A stretch of DNA of 46,177 bases from Clostridiaceae bacterium. Its GTDB lineage: Bacteria > Bacillota > Clostridia > Saccharofermentanales > DTU023. Of this stretch, positions 26,075-34,161 are shown piece after piece. The notes beneath the pieces are model-generated. The model worked only from the letters and a program-made list of their open reading frames with translations. It did no database searches and was not told the DNA's origin. The stretch spans positions 1 through 46,177 of the forward strand of contig JAAYQX010000019.1 in NCBI GenBank assembly GCA_012519085.1, in the 5' to 3' direction. A program made the position numbers and the translations under genes. Each line of letters begins with the position of its first letter. Positions within the stretch are counted from its first letter, which is position 1.

Positions 26075-29000
26075 AGCCGCGCAAATTGATCTTGCAAGCT
26101 TTCGGCCCTTATGCCGGCACCGAAGAGATAGATTTTACTTGTTATCCTTCCGGCCTGTTCCTGATTTCCGGAGATACCGGCTCCGGCAAAACTACGATCT
26201 TTGATGCCATCTGTTTTGCGCTCTATGATACGGCATCCGGCAGCTGGCGCCAGACGCGTTATCTGCGCTCGGATTATGCCCCGCCGGCTCTGCCGACCTT
26301 TGTCAGCCTGGAATTCGAGCATCAGGGAAAAATCTATACTGTGCGGCGCAGCCCCGCCTATCAGAGAGAAAAGCTCAGAGGCGACGGCCTTACCGATCAG
26401 CCTGCGGAAGTTGAGCTAACATTGCCTGATGGCCGTGTGCTCACGCGCAAGAGCGATGTCAATGCCGAGATCGAGAAACTGCTGGGTCTCGATGTTACTC
26501 AATTCCGGCAGATCGCCATGATTGCACAGGGTGAATTTCGCAATCTGCTCAATGCCTCCAGCAGGGACCGGATCGATATCTTCCGCCGCATTTTTGCTAC
26601 GGAGCAATATCTGCAGGTTCAGGAAGCATTGAGAACTGAGGCCGGTAGATTAAGCGCTGAGGTACAGATGCAGACTGCTATCTTGATTCGCACTTTGAGC
26701 CCACTGTCGGAATACAGTGAACAATATGCTCTCGGGATTCCGCAATTCGAGGCTATCCAAGCTGACGAAGTCAGGGCGACCGTGCCTCTGTTACTGGAAA
26801 AGCTGCAGCAGGTCCTGGAAATAACCGCTAAGGAGCTCAGCAATAGAGAAAGCAAAATCAGTCGGAAGGAGGAGCAGCAGCGCCAGCTGTTGCAACAGGA
26901 GCAAAAGGCCGCTGCTCATAATGAAAAAGTAAAGCGGTGGCACCGGCTGACCGCCCAACAAAAAGTACTCCAAGACTCGAAAGAGACAGCTGAGCTGGAT
27001 GCGAAGAGACTGGCCCTGACCCAGAGGATCCGGCGAGAGATCCTGCCGCTTGCTACCGAGCTGGAACGCCTGCAAGCAGAAGCGGCAGAGCTGGAAAGCG
27101 ATTTAAAACAGACTACTGCTGCCGTGGCCGCAACCACAATACAGTTGGCAGCAGCTACGGCCGCGGTTCAGACTGCTCGGGAGTCCGCACAGAAAACATC
27201 CGGACTGCGGGCAGCTGTCGTCAAGTTGGAAGCGGAAGTCGAGCTCTGGCAACGACAGGTTGAGACTCTGGAGCAGATCAATCAAAAAACGAAGTTAAGA
27301 GATAATAAAAGTCATCGGCTCACCGCAGTCGAGCAGGAAATCAAAAGCGGGCAGGCCAGACAGGTAGAATTGCAGGCGGCAATTGAGCAAGATCAGAAAG
27401 CCGGTGAGGAGCTGCAAATTGCCAGACACCGGAGGGAGCAGATCTTACAGCAGATCTCGGATTGGGAGCAGCTGCAGTGCCGGCAAAAGGATCTTGAGAC
27501 GGATGCGCAGGCGCTTGCAGATAAAGAACGGCAGCAGCAGAAATTGATACAGCAATTGAAGCTGGCCCAGGACCGTTATCAGGCGGCATATGCCCTCTAT
27601 CTTGCCAATCAGGCAGGGCTTTTGGCACAGGAGCTGAAGGCAGACCAACCTTGCCCGGTCTGTGGCTCAACCAGTCACCCGGACAAGGCTGTGCTGCAGG
27701 AGGGTGCTCTTACCGCCGAGGAAGTAGAGGCCCTGTCTGTCCAGGCGCAAGAACTGGCCGGGCTCAGCTCCGTCCAGCTGAAGGATATTGAATTATCCTC
27801 AACGCATTGGCAAAAGGAACTGGCTCAAATCAGTGACCGCCTGGAGCAGCTGGCGACGTCACTTAGCATAGATTTTCCTGACATATTGTCGGCGGCAGAA
27901 AGTCTGTCGGCAGACGATAGACAGCTGATCCTGAAGCAATTGCAGTTGGTAGCAGTTTCCTGCCAAGAAGCGCTGGTCTGCTCAAAGACGAAAATTGAGC
28001 ATGAATTAACGCTGGCCGAGCAAAAACTCAGCCGCCGGGAGACGAATTTCGCCGCACTCAAAGCGCTTCAGCCGCAGCTTAGCAAGCTGGAACAGCAAAA
28101 TCAGGAGCTGAAGACCGAAGTCAGCAAGCTCGATCTTGAACTGGCCGGTCTGAAAGATGTTGCCGCAGAGAGGCAGAAAAACCTGACCATGTCTGATGCC
28201 GATGCAGCCCGAAACAAGCTGGAGCAGCTTAGTTCTACCATTGCCGAACTGGAAAGCCGGCTCAAAGCGACAGAGACTGAACAGTCGCAATTGCAGCTGG
28301 CGCAGCAAAAACAACAGACCAGGCAGGAAGAACTGGCAGCCAGGCAACAAAAGAACAGAGCCGAACTGGCAACTGCGGCAGATAGATTAGCGACCAAGAT
28401 TAAAACTGCCGGCTTTGCTCCTGACAGTCCCTGGCGTGATTCCTTGCTGGATGAAGAGGCAGAAACAGCCTTGGCTGAACAGGTAGCAGCCCGCAAGAGC
28501 CAGGAGGAGCTGCTGAAACATGATCTGGCACAGATTGAGCCTCAGTACCGTCAGCAGGAGCTGATAGATCAGGACGCACTAACTGCCGCAGTCGAGGCAG
28601 CGTCAGCAGAGCTGAAGCAACAGCGAGCCGACCACGGTGCCTATAAACTTCACACGGACAAACTGCGCCGGATTCGGACAGATTTGCAGCAGCAATGGAG
28701 TGAGCTGGACGAGCTGACACAGGATGAAGCCAGAGTGAGGTATCTTTCTGATGTTGCCAATGGCAGGATCGCCGGCGCAGAGAAAATCAGTTTTGAAGCC
28801 TGGATTCAGGCCTGGCATTTCGCACGCATCATCAAGCGGGCCAATTACAGATTCCATGACCTCAGCAATGGTCAGTATCGACTGGTGCATGGCAGTGCCG
28901 AAGACCTGCGCGCCCAGAGCGGGCTTGATCTGGCAGTGCTGGATTATCACACCGGCAAGATCAGACCCGTCTCGACTCTTTCCGGCGGTGAGACTTTTAA

Positions 29001-29274
29001 TGCTGCTTTATGTCTGGCACTCGGTTTATCGGATGTCATTATGGAGTACGCCGGCGGCGTTGAGCTGGATATTCTCTTTATTGACGAAGGCTTTGACAAT
29101 CTGGATGAGCATTTCCTGCAGTTGACCATGGAAACATTGTTGGAACTCTCGGAGGGCAAGAGGCTGATCGGAATTATCTCCCATACCAGTATCCTCAAAG
29201 ATAATATCAGTCCCCAGCTGCAGGTGAAGAGCACACCCGGCGGCAGCAGCATCAATTGGTCCGGTCTGGGTTAA
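26071..29274 (+). CDS. sbcC: SbcC SMC-like ATPase subunit
   Basis: ATPase partner of SbcD. The 1067-aa protein has an N-terminal P-loop GDTGSGKT (34-41), two long Gln/Glu/Leu-rich coiled coils of about 300-350 residues each, and a central zinc hook CPVC at about residue 528 (PCPVCGSTSHP). The C-terminal ATPase lobe has the signature LSGGETF and Walker B ILFIDEGFDNLD. Length is typical (about 1000-1070). The coiled coils are unusually rich in Ala, Gln and Leu, which produces many long chance frames on the other strand. Confidence 0.95.
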   Translation: MKPRKLILQAFGPYAGTEEIDFTCYPSGLFLISGDTGSGKTTIFDAICFALYDTASGSWRQTRYLRSDYAPPALPTFVSLEFEHQGKIYTVRRSPAYQREKLRGDGLTDQPAEVELTLPDGRVLTRKSDVNAEIEKLLGLDVTQFRQIAMIAQGEFRNLLNASSRDRIDIFRRIFATEQYLQVQEALRTEAGRLSAEVQMQTAILIRTLSPLSEYSEQYALGIPQFEAIQADEVRATVPLLLEKLQQVLEITAKELSNRESKISRKEEQQRQLLQQEQKAAAHNEKVKRWHRLTAQQKVLQDSKETAELDAKRLALTQRIRREILPLATELERLQAEAAELESDLKQTTAAVAATTIQLAAATAAVQTARESAQKTSGLRAAVVKLEAEVELWQRQVETLEQINQKTKLRDNKSHRLTAVEQEIKSGQARQVELQAAIEQDQKAGEELQIARHRREQILQQISDWEQLQCRQKDLETDAQALADKERQQQKLIQQLKLAQDRYQAAYALYLANQAGLLAQELKADQPCPVCGSTSHPDKAVLQEGALTAEEVEALSVQAQELAGLSSVQLKDIELSSTHWQKELAQISDRLEQLATSLSIDFPDILSAAESLSADDRQLILKQLQLVAVSCQEALVCSKTKIEHELTLAEQKLSRRETNFAALKALQPQLSKLEQQNQELKTEVSKLDLELAGLKDVAAERQKNLTMSDADAARNKLEQLSSTIAELESRLKATETEQSQLQLAQQKQQTRQEELAARQQKNRAELATAADRLATKIKTAGFAPDSPWRDSLLDEEAETALAEQVAARKSQEELLKHDLAQIEPQYRQQELIDQDALTAAVEAASAELKQQRADHGAYKLHTDKLRRIRTDLQQQWSELDELTQDEARVRYLSDVANGRIAGAEKISFEAWIQAWHFARIIKRANYRFHDLSNGQYRLVHGSAEDLRAQSGLDLAVLDYHTGKIRPVSTLSGGETFNAALCLALGLSDVIMEYAGGVELDILFIDEGFDNLDEHFLQLTMETLLELSEGKRLIGIISHTSILKDNISPQLQVKSTPGGSSINWSGLG

Positions 29275-29402
29275 GGATTTAGGGCCGGAGCTTCCGGAAA
29301 AATTCGATGCTTGGGTATCAACTTCTGAGCCGGATCGAAGCTAAGCGGAGAGGCAGAGAGCTATCAATGACGCTTTCGGCACATAATGCGATTGATCGAC
29401 CA

Positions 29403-29430
29403 GTTGTTGCATAATTGTTGTTGCATAATT
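29403..29430 (+). repeat. Tandem 14-bp repeat upstream of the serine operon
   Basis: GTTGTTGCATAATT occurs twice in direct, perfect tandem (29403-29416 and 29417-29430), about 28 bases before the predicted -35 box of the serine operon. Spacing of 14 bases is not a whole helical turn. It may be a regulator site or a replication slippage product. Confidence 0.6.
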
Positions 29431-29457
29431 AAAACTAAACCGGTCTTCTTAATCATC

Positions 29458-29486
29458 TTGAGAGAAAGATCAGTAATTGTTAAAAT
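29458..29486 (+). promoter_or_regulatory. Sigma-A promoter of the serine operon
   Basis: TTGAGA (29458-29463), a 17-base spacer and TAAAAT (29481-29486) give a near-consensus housekeeping promoter about 75 bases upstream of the aminotransferase start. The leader then has a hairpin (CTTCGCTC at 29501-29508 with the GCGAAG arm at 29522-29527) before the AGGAGG site. Confidence 0.6.
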
Positions 29487-29562
29487 AGTCTAGCTATATG
29501 CTTCGCTCGTCGTTTTGGGGGGCGAAGTTAATATTAGAAAATAATCGCTATCAGGAGGATAT

Positions 29563-30639
29563 ATGCACAAGAAACTTTTTATTCCCGGTCCGGTTGAAGT
29601 AGCGCCGGAAGTACTGGCTAAGATGGCCACTCCGATGATCGGACATCGTTCGAAAGATGCCACGACCCTGCAGCAGAGCATCTCTGAAAAACTGCAGAAA
29701 CTGATGTTTACCGAGAACACAATCATTCTTTCGACCTCATCCGGTACCGGTCTGATGGAGGCAGCTATCCGCTGCTGCACCAGAAAGCGGGCGGCGGTCT
29801 TTTCCGTCGGCTCGTTCGGTGATCGCTGGTATGATATTGCCCGCTTCAATAATATCGAGGCCGACAAGTTTACCTCTGAGCCGGGGCAGCCGACAACACC
29901 GGAAATGGTTGAGGAAGCTCTGCAGACCGGCAAATATGATGTGGTTACAGTACAGCACAATGAGACTTCGTCCGGCATTATGAATCCGGTGCAGGCGATC
30001 GGTGAAGTGGTCAAAAAATATGATGGCGTACTGTTTCTCGTGGATGCGGTGTCTTCACTGGGCGGCGCCAAGATCGAGGTTGATGCCTGGGGCATAGATG
30101 TCTGCATAACTTCGACTCAGAAATGCCTGGGCTTGCCTCCGGGGCTCTCGCTGTGCTCTGTCTCCGAGCGTGCTTATGAGGCAGCGAAGCAAAAGGAGTT
30201 CCGCGGTTTCTATCTGGATCTGGTCAAGCTCTATGAGCAGGTAAAGAAGAATTATCAGTATCCATCAACACCATCTCTGTCCCATATGTTTGCACTCGAT
30301 TACCAGCTGGAGCGGATTGTCAATCAGGAGGGTATTGAGAATCGCTTTGCCCGCCATGCCAAGTTGGCCGATCTGCTGCGCGCCTGGGCGGAAAAGCATT
30401 TTTCGCTGTTTGCAGCGCCGGGCTGTCGTTCCAATACCGTTACCTGCATCAACAATACGATCGGCTTTGACTTTGCGGACTTGAACAAGAAGCTGGGCGA
30501 GAGAGGCTACACGATCAGCAATGGCTATGGCAAGTACAAGGATATTACTTTCCGGATTGCCACGATGGCCGAGTGTACGGAAGCCGACTTACTGGATCTA
30601 TTAGGGAATATTGAAGAAATTCTTGGATTGGAGGCCTAA
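29563..30639 (+). CDS. Class V aminotransferase, probable phosphoserine transaminase
   Basis: A PLP enzyme of the alanine/serine-glyoxylate aminotransferase group. The 358-aa protein begins KLFIPGPVEV, typical of the group, with a phosphate-binding SSGTGLMEA loop (60-67), the PLP-N1 aspartate D161 (FLVDAVSS) and the Schiff-base lysine K187 (TSTQKCLG). It is directly followed by serA, with start codons only a base after the stop, so it most likely serves as the phosphoserine aminotransferase (SerC role) of an SGAT-type pathway, as known from some anaerobes and archaea. A serine-glyoxylate or alanine-glyoxylate role cannot be excluded. Confidence 0.85.
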   Translation: MHKKLFIPGPVEVAPEVLAKMATPMIGHRSKDATTLQQSISEKLQKLMFTENTIILSTSSGTGLMEAAIRCCTRKRAAVFSVGSFGDRWYDIARFNNIEADKFTSEPGQPTTPEMVEEALQTGKYDVVTVQHNETSSGIMNPVQAIGEVVKKYDGVLFLVDAVSSLGGAKIEVDAWGIDVCITSTQKCLGLPPGLSLCSVSERAYEAAKQKEFRGFYLDLVKLYEQVKKNYQYPSTPSLSHMFALDYQLERIVNQEGIENRFARHAKLADLLRAWAEKHFSLFAAPGCRSNTVTCINNTIGFDFADLNKKLGERGYTISNGYGKYKDITFRIATMAECTEADLLDLLGNIEEILGLEA

Positions 30640-31539
30640 ATGAAAACTATTCTAGCTAATGACGGGATTGATGCCTCAGCCCAAGCTGCGCTTGAGGCGG
30701 CAGGCTATGTGGTAGATACCAATAAATACGAAGATGAAGCGCTGCTGAAGCGTCTGGCCGAAGTGGACTGCGTCGTCGTCCGCAGCGCCACCAAGATGCG
30801 CGATCCGCAGATTGATGCCGGCGCAGCCGGCAATCTGAAGCTGATCATCCGCGGCGGCGTCGGCGTTGACAATATCAATGTCGCTTATGCCGAGTCACAG
30901 GGCCTGGTTGTGAGGAATACACCCAATGCCTCCACCAATGCTGTGGCGGAGATGGTGCTGGGACATATGCTGGCTGCTTGCCGTCACATCGGACAAGCTA
31001 CCCACACCATGAGAGAGGGACAGTGGCTGAAGAAGCAATTTACCGGTACGGAAATCGCCGGCAAAACACTGGGCTTGATCGGCTTTGGCCGCATTGGCCA
31101 GCGCCTGGCCGACAAAGCTCTGGCTTTGGGGATGAAGGTAATCTTCCATCGCCGGACACAGAACTTCGTTTATGAAGGTTGTACTCAAAAAAGCAAGGAA
31201 GAGGTCCTGCGCGAAGCGGATTTCCTCGCTATCTTGATTCCTACTGCCGGCGCCAAGCCCGAAGTCGGAGCCGAAGAAATGGAGCTGATGAAAGACAGTG
31301 CCTATATCATCAACTGCTCCCGCGGCGGCGTGGTTGACGAAAATGCCCTGGTCGATGCTATCGAAGCGGGTAAAATCGCCGGCGCCGGTCTGGATGTTTT
31401 TGTCACCGAGCCGGCCGACAATCAGCGCGTTTTGTCCTGTCCTAAGATTGTTCTGACGCCTCATCTGGGTGGTGCAACAGCTGAAGCCCAGGCCAGAATC
31501 GGCGATGAGATCGTCGAGATCGTAAAAGAGATTCTCTAA
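30640..31539 (+). CDS. serA: D-3-phosphoglycerate dehydrogenase, short form without ACT domain
   Basis: Oxidises 3-phosphoglycerate, the first step of serine synthesis. The 299-aa protein has the D-2-hydroxyacid dehydrogenase layout: NAD-binding GFGRIG (148-153), catalytic R228 (NCSRGG), E257 (VTEP) and H275 (TPHLGG). It ends just after the catalytic core, so the C-terminal ACT serine-feedback domain is absent. After beta-2, where NAD-specific enzymes have Asp, it has basic residues (IFHRRT), which may shift preference to NADP. The start codon lies immediately after the aminotransferase stop. Confidence 0.9.
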   Translation: MKTILANDGIDASAQAALEAAGYVVDTNKYEDEALLKRLAEVDCVVVRSATKMRDPQIDAGAAGNLKLIIRGGVGVDNINVAYAESQGLVVRNTPNASTNAVAEMVLGHMLAACRHIGQATHTMREGQWLKKQFTGTEIAGKTLGLIGFGRIGQRLADKALALGMKVIFHRRTQNFVYEGCTQKSKEEVLREADFLAILIPTAGAKPEVGAEEMELMKDSAYIINCSRGGVVDENALVDAIEAGKIAGAGLDVFVTEPADNQRVLSCPKIVLTPHLGGATAEAQARIGDEIVEIVKEIL

Positions 31540-31651
31540 GAGTTAGCCCCCGGGGGCTGTCAGTATATAAAGCAAACTGCGGCCCCGATTGGAATAGATG
31601 CTCAGGGTGAGTCTCCGGGCTCACCCGGCATATAAAAAAAGGAGCAATAAG

Positions 31652-32902
31652 ATGGCGATAGTCAGACCTTTTAAATCCTTGAGACCGGCAGCGGGAAAAG
31701 CCGCTCAGGTAGCTTCGCTGCCCTATGATGTGATGAACCGGGCCGAGGCCAAAGCGATGGCCGCAGGCAATCCCGACAGCTTCCTGCATGTGGTTCGTTC
31801 CGAAATCGGACTGCCGGATGAAGTCAGTGATTACGATCCTCAAGTCTATGCCAAGGCCAAAGCAGTACTGGAGCAGATGACAGCGGACGGCGTGCTGGTC
31901 CAAGACACCAAGCCCATGTTCTACATCTACCGCCAGATCATGAACGGCCGAGTTCAGACCGGACTCGTAGCCACGGTAGCGGTTGACGAATACCTCAGCA
32001 ATGATATCAAAAAGCACGAGCTGACGCTCGAGGTCAAAGAGCAGGACCGCATCAATCATTTTGATGCTACCGACGCCAATACGGAACCAATTTTCCTCAC
32101 TTATCGGGAAAACCGGGAGATCAGTAAGTTGCTCAACGACTTCATCAAGTTCAATAACCCGACGGCCGGTTTTACCAGCGAGGACAATATCACGCATTAT
32201 ACCTGGGCCATTGACGACGATGACCTCAATGCCAGGCTGGAGCAGCTCTTCGCCGGTATTGACGCTCTCTACATCGCTGACGGCCACCATCGCAGCGCCT
32301 CCGCTGCCAAAGTCGGTCTCAAGCGCCGTGAGCAGTTCCCCGCTGCCCCGGCAGACGCCGAGTTCAACTACTTTATGGCCGTTATCTTCCCCGATGAAGA
32401 CCTGTTCATCATGGACTACAACCGGATTGTCAAAGATCTGAACGGACTCTCGGCAGAAGATTTTACGAAAGCGCTGCAAAAGGGCTTCAGCGTCCGTAAG
32501 ATGGAGGGGAAGGAACCCCTGCGCCCGAAAGCCAAGGCTCATTTCGGCATGTATCTCGAGGGCTGCTGGTACGAGCTGGCCGCCAAGCCGGAACTTTATC
32601 AGGACAAAGATCCCTATGACAGGCTGGATGTTTCGATTCTGCAGCAAAATGTGCTGTCGCCATTGCTGGCGATCGATGATCCCCGCACCAGTAAGCGCAT
32701 AGACTTTGTCGGCGGCATCAGAGGCCTGCAGGAACTGGCCGACCGTGTGGATGCCGTAGGAGGCGTAGCCTTCTCCATGTATCCGACCACCATGGCCGAA
32801 TTGCTGGAAATTGCCGATGCCGAGATGACAATGCCGCCTAAATCAACCTGGTTTGAGCCCAAGCTGCGTTCCGGACTGTTTATCCATCTGCTGTCCGATT
32901 AG
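31652..32902 (+). CDS. DUF1015 protein of the serine operon
   Basis: A 416-aa soluble protein of the DUF1015 family. ATG 31652 is used because of the AAAAAGGAG site before it. Visible features are the N-terminal RPFKSLRP, the ASLPYDVMNR segment and the motif DGHHR (210-214) in IADGHHRSASAAK. The position after the aminotransferase and serA and before a terminator makes it the third gene of the serine operon; this neighbourhood recurs in clostridia. DGHHR resembles the nucleotide-binding GxxR motif of ParB-fold proteins, including the serine kinases SerK and SbnI, so a role in serine phosphate metabolism is a reasonable guess. Molecular function is not established. Confidence 0.85.
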   Translation: MAIVRPFKSLRPAAGKAAQVASLPYDVMNRAEAKAMAAGNPDSFLHVVRSEIGLPDEVSDYDPQVYAKAKAVLEQMTADGVLVQDTKPMFYIYRQIMNGRVQTGLVATVAVDEYLSNDIKKHELTLEVKEQDRINHFDATDANTEPIFLTYRENREISKLLNDFIKFNNPTAGFTSEDNITHYTWAIDDDDLNARLEQLFAGIDALYIADGHHRSASAAKVGLKRREQFPAAPADAEFNYFMAVIFPDEDLFIMDYNRIVKDLNGLSAEDFTKALQKGFSVRKMEGKEPLRPKAKAHFGMYLEGCWYELAAKPELYQDKDPYDRLDVSILQQNVLSPLLAIDDPRTSKRIDFVGGIRGLQELADRVDAVGGVAFSMYPTTMAELLEIADAEMTMPPKSTWFEPKLRSGLFIHLLSD

Positions 32903-32913
32903 CAACAATCAGG

Positions 32914-32945
32914 AAGAGCCGTACGAGACAGTACGGCTCTTTTTA
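32914..32945 (+). terminator. Terminator of the serine operon
   Basis: An 11-bp perfect stem AAGAGCCGTAC (32914-32924) with GTACGGCTCTT (32931-32941) around a six-base loop, running into TTTT. It lies 11 bases after the DUF1015 stop and is a textbook intrinsic terminator that ends the three-gene operon. Confidence 0.93.
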
Positions 32946-33047
32946 ACGGACCTATGTTCACACGTGGTTTATAAGATCAATAAAAATGCCGCCGGGGTAC
33001 TATTATGGATTACCTGGGTTATGATACTTGATTTATGATTCCTTTTG

Positions 33048-33962
33048 TCACTCAGAGAGTTTGATATCCAGTTCGTTCAGGAAATCTTGGCAGAAGTTTA
33101 TGAAATATACTTGCGAAGGACGGAAGTAGCTATTTCGAACAAAAACCAGATTATAAGAATGCCGTTCATAAAAATCATTAATGATGATCTTTTTCAGATA
33201 TCCGCTTCTTAGCTCTTTTAAAACAGCGCTTGTATAGTGAAAAGCAATACCCACATTATGGTGCACTAATTGTTTAACGATTGCCAGCCCATTAGTTATT
33301 TCTATCCTATGGGGGAAAGAAAATGCCGATATGCCATTTTCCTGGAATATAATATCAAGACGCATTCGTGAAGGCGTATTTTCCACCCCCAGGATCAATG
33401 TATTATCATACAGATCATCAATGCTAACGGTTTTATCTGCCAAGGGATGGTCGGGTGAACATACACAGACAGTTGTGCCGCTGCATAAGGTGCGGTATTC
33501 AAATTCTGATTTGGAAAAGGATTCATCGATAATTAAAAAATCCAGATCGCCTTTTTCCAACATGCGGGAAAGAGTTGATGAATTTTCAATAATAACTGCA
33601 ATATTGATCTCAGGGTTTTTCTTGATAAAAGCAACCAGCAGGTCATAGAAGAAAGATTCTCCTGTTGCAAGTTCCGCACCGACCCGCAGCTCTCTGACAT
33701 CTGAAGAAACACATGAAAGTTGTGAGCGCATACGCTCAGAGTCAAGGTTAATAGAATTAGCGAACTGAAAAAGATAAATCCCGGCAGCAGTTAAATTAAA
33801 TTTCCGTCCTTCATAATAATATAGAGAGACGTTGTACTCTTTCTCCAGAGCCTTAATTTGTTGAGAAACAGCAGGCTGTGTGATGTGCAGTTGCTCTGCA
33901 GTTTTTGAAAAATTTTTTGTTTGGCAGAGACTCAGAAAAGTGAGTAGTTTATTATCCAGCAT
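33048..33962 (-). CDS. LysR-family transcriptional regulator divergent from opp2
   Basis: A DNA-binding regulator of the LysR type. The N-terminal winged helix-turn-helix spans about residues 1-60 (FLSLCQTKNFSKTAEQLHITQPAVSQQIKALE), followed by a two-lobed effector-binding domain. ATG 33962 is preferred over the ATG at 33968 because the GAGAGG site is correctly spaced only for the former. It is transcribed away from the oppA2 operon, the classic arrangement in which a LysR protein controls the neighbouring transporter. The effector, perhaps a peptide-derived amino acid, is unknown. Confidence 0.93.
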   Translation of the reverse strand: MLDNKLLTFLSLCQTKNFSKTAEQLHITQPAVSQQIKALEKEYNVSLYYYEGRKFNLTAAGIYLFQFANSINLDSERMRSQLSCVSSDVRELRVGAELATGESFFYDLLVAFIKKNPEINIAVIIENSSTLSRMLEKGDLDFLIIDESFSKSEFEYRTLCSGTTVCVCSPDHPLADKTVSIDDLYDNTLILGVENTPSRMRLDIIFQENGISAFSFPHRIEITNGLAIVKQLVHHNVGIAFHYTSAVLKELRSGYLKKIIINDFYERHSYNLVFVRNSYFRPSQVYFINFCQDFLNELDIKLSE

Positions 33963-33997
33963 AGTCATCCTCTCTATCTATAAGTAAGTATTATTGA

Positions 33998-34021
33998 ATG
34001 ATAATTAATTATTATTATCAT
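33998..34021. promoter_or_regulatory. Candidate LysR operator
   Basis: ATGATAAT (33998-34005) and ATTATCAT (34014-34021) form a perfect 8-bp inverted repeat with an 8-base AT-rich centre, in the divergent region between the LysR gene and oppA2. It abuts the -35 region of the predicted oppA2 promoter, the usual place for a LysR activator site. Confidence 0.5.
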
Positions 34022-34045
34022 GGTATAGGATGAAAATGATATAAT
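34016..34045 (+). promoter_or_regulatory. Probable oppA2 promoter with poor -35
   Basis: A perfect TATAAT -10 box at 34040-34045 has no good -35 partner: the bases 17-18 upstream (TATCAT/ATCATG) are far from TTGACA and overlap the right arm of the inverted repeat. This suggests activator-dependent transcription. It would leave a leader of about 110 bases before oppA2. Confidence 0.5.
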
Positions 34046-34161
34046 CAAGAAACTATCTATTCAATATATGTATTTCTTAGTCGATCCGGTTGGCGCAATT
34101 ATATTTATTGGCAGGTTCTGTCGTAATGTAAATAAGTTTTCATTATAAAAGGAGGTATTAT

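Noticed and set aside
26071-29274. Long opposite-strand open frames within sbcC
   Set aside because: They follow from the Ala/Gln/Leu-rich coiled-coil codons, lack RBS and show no protein-like pattern.
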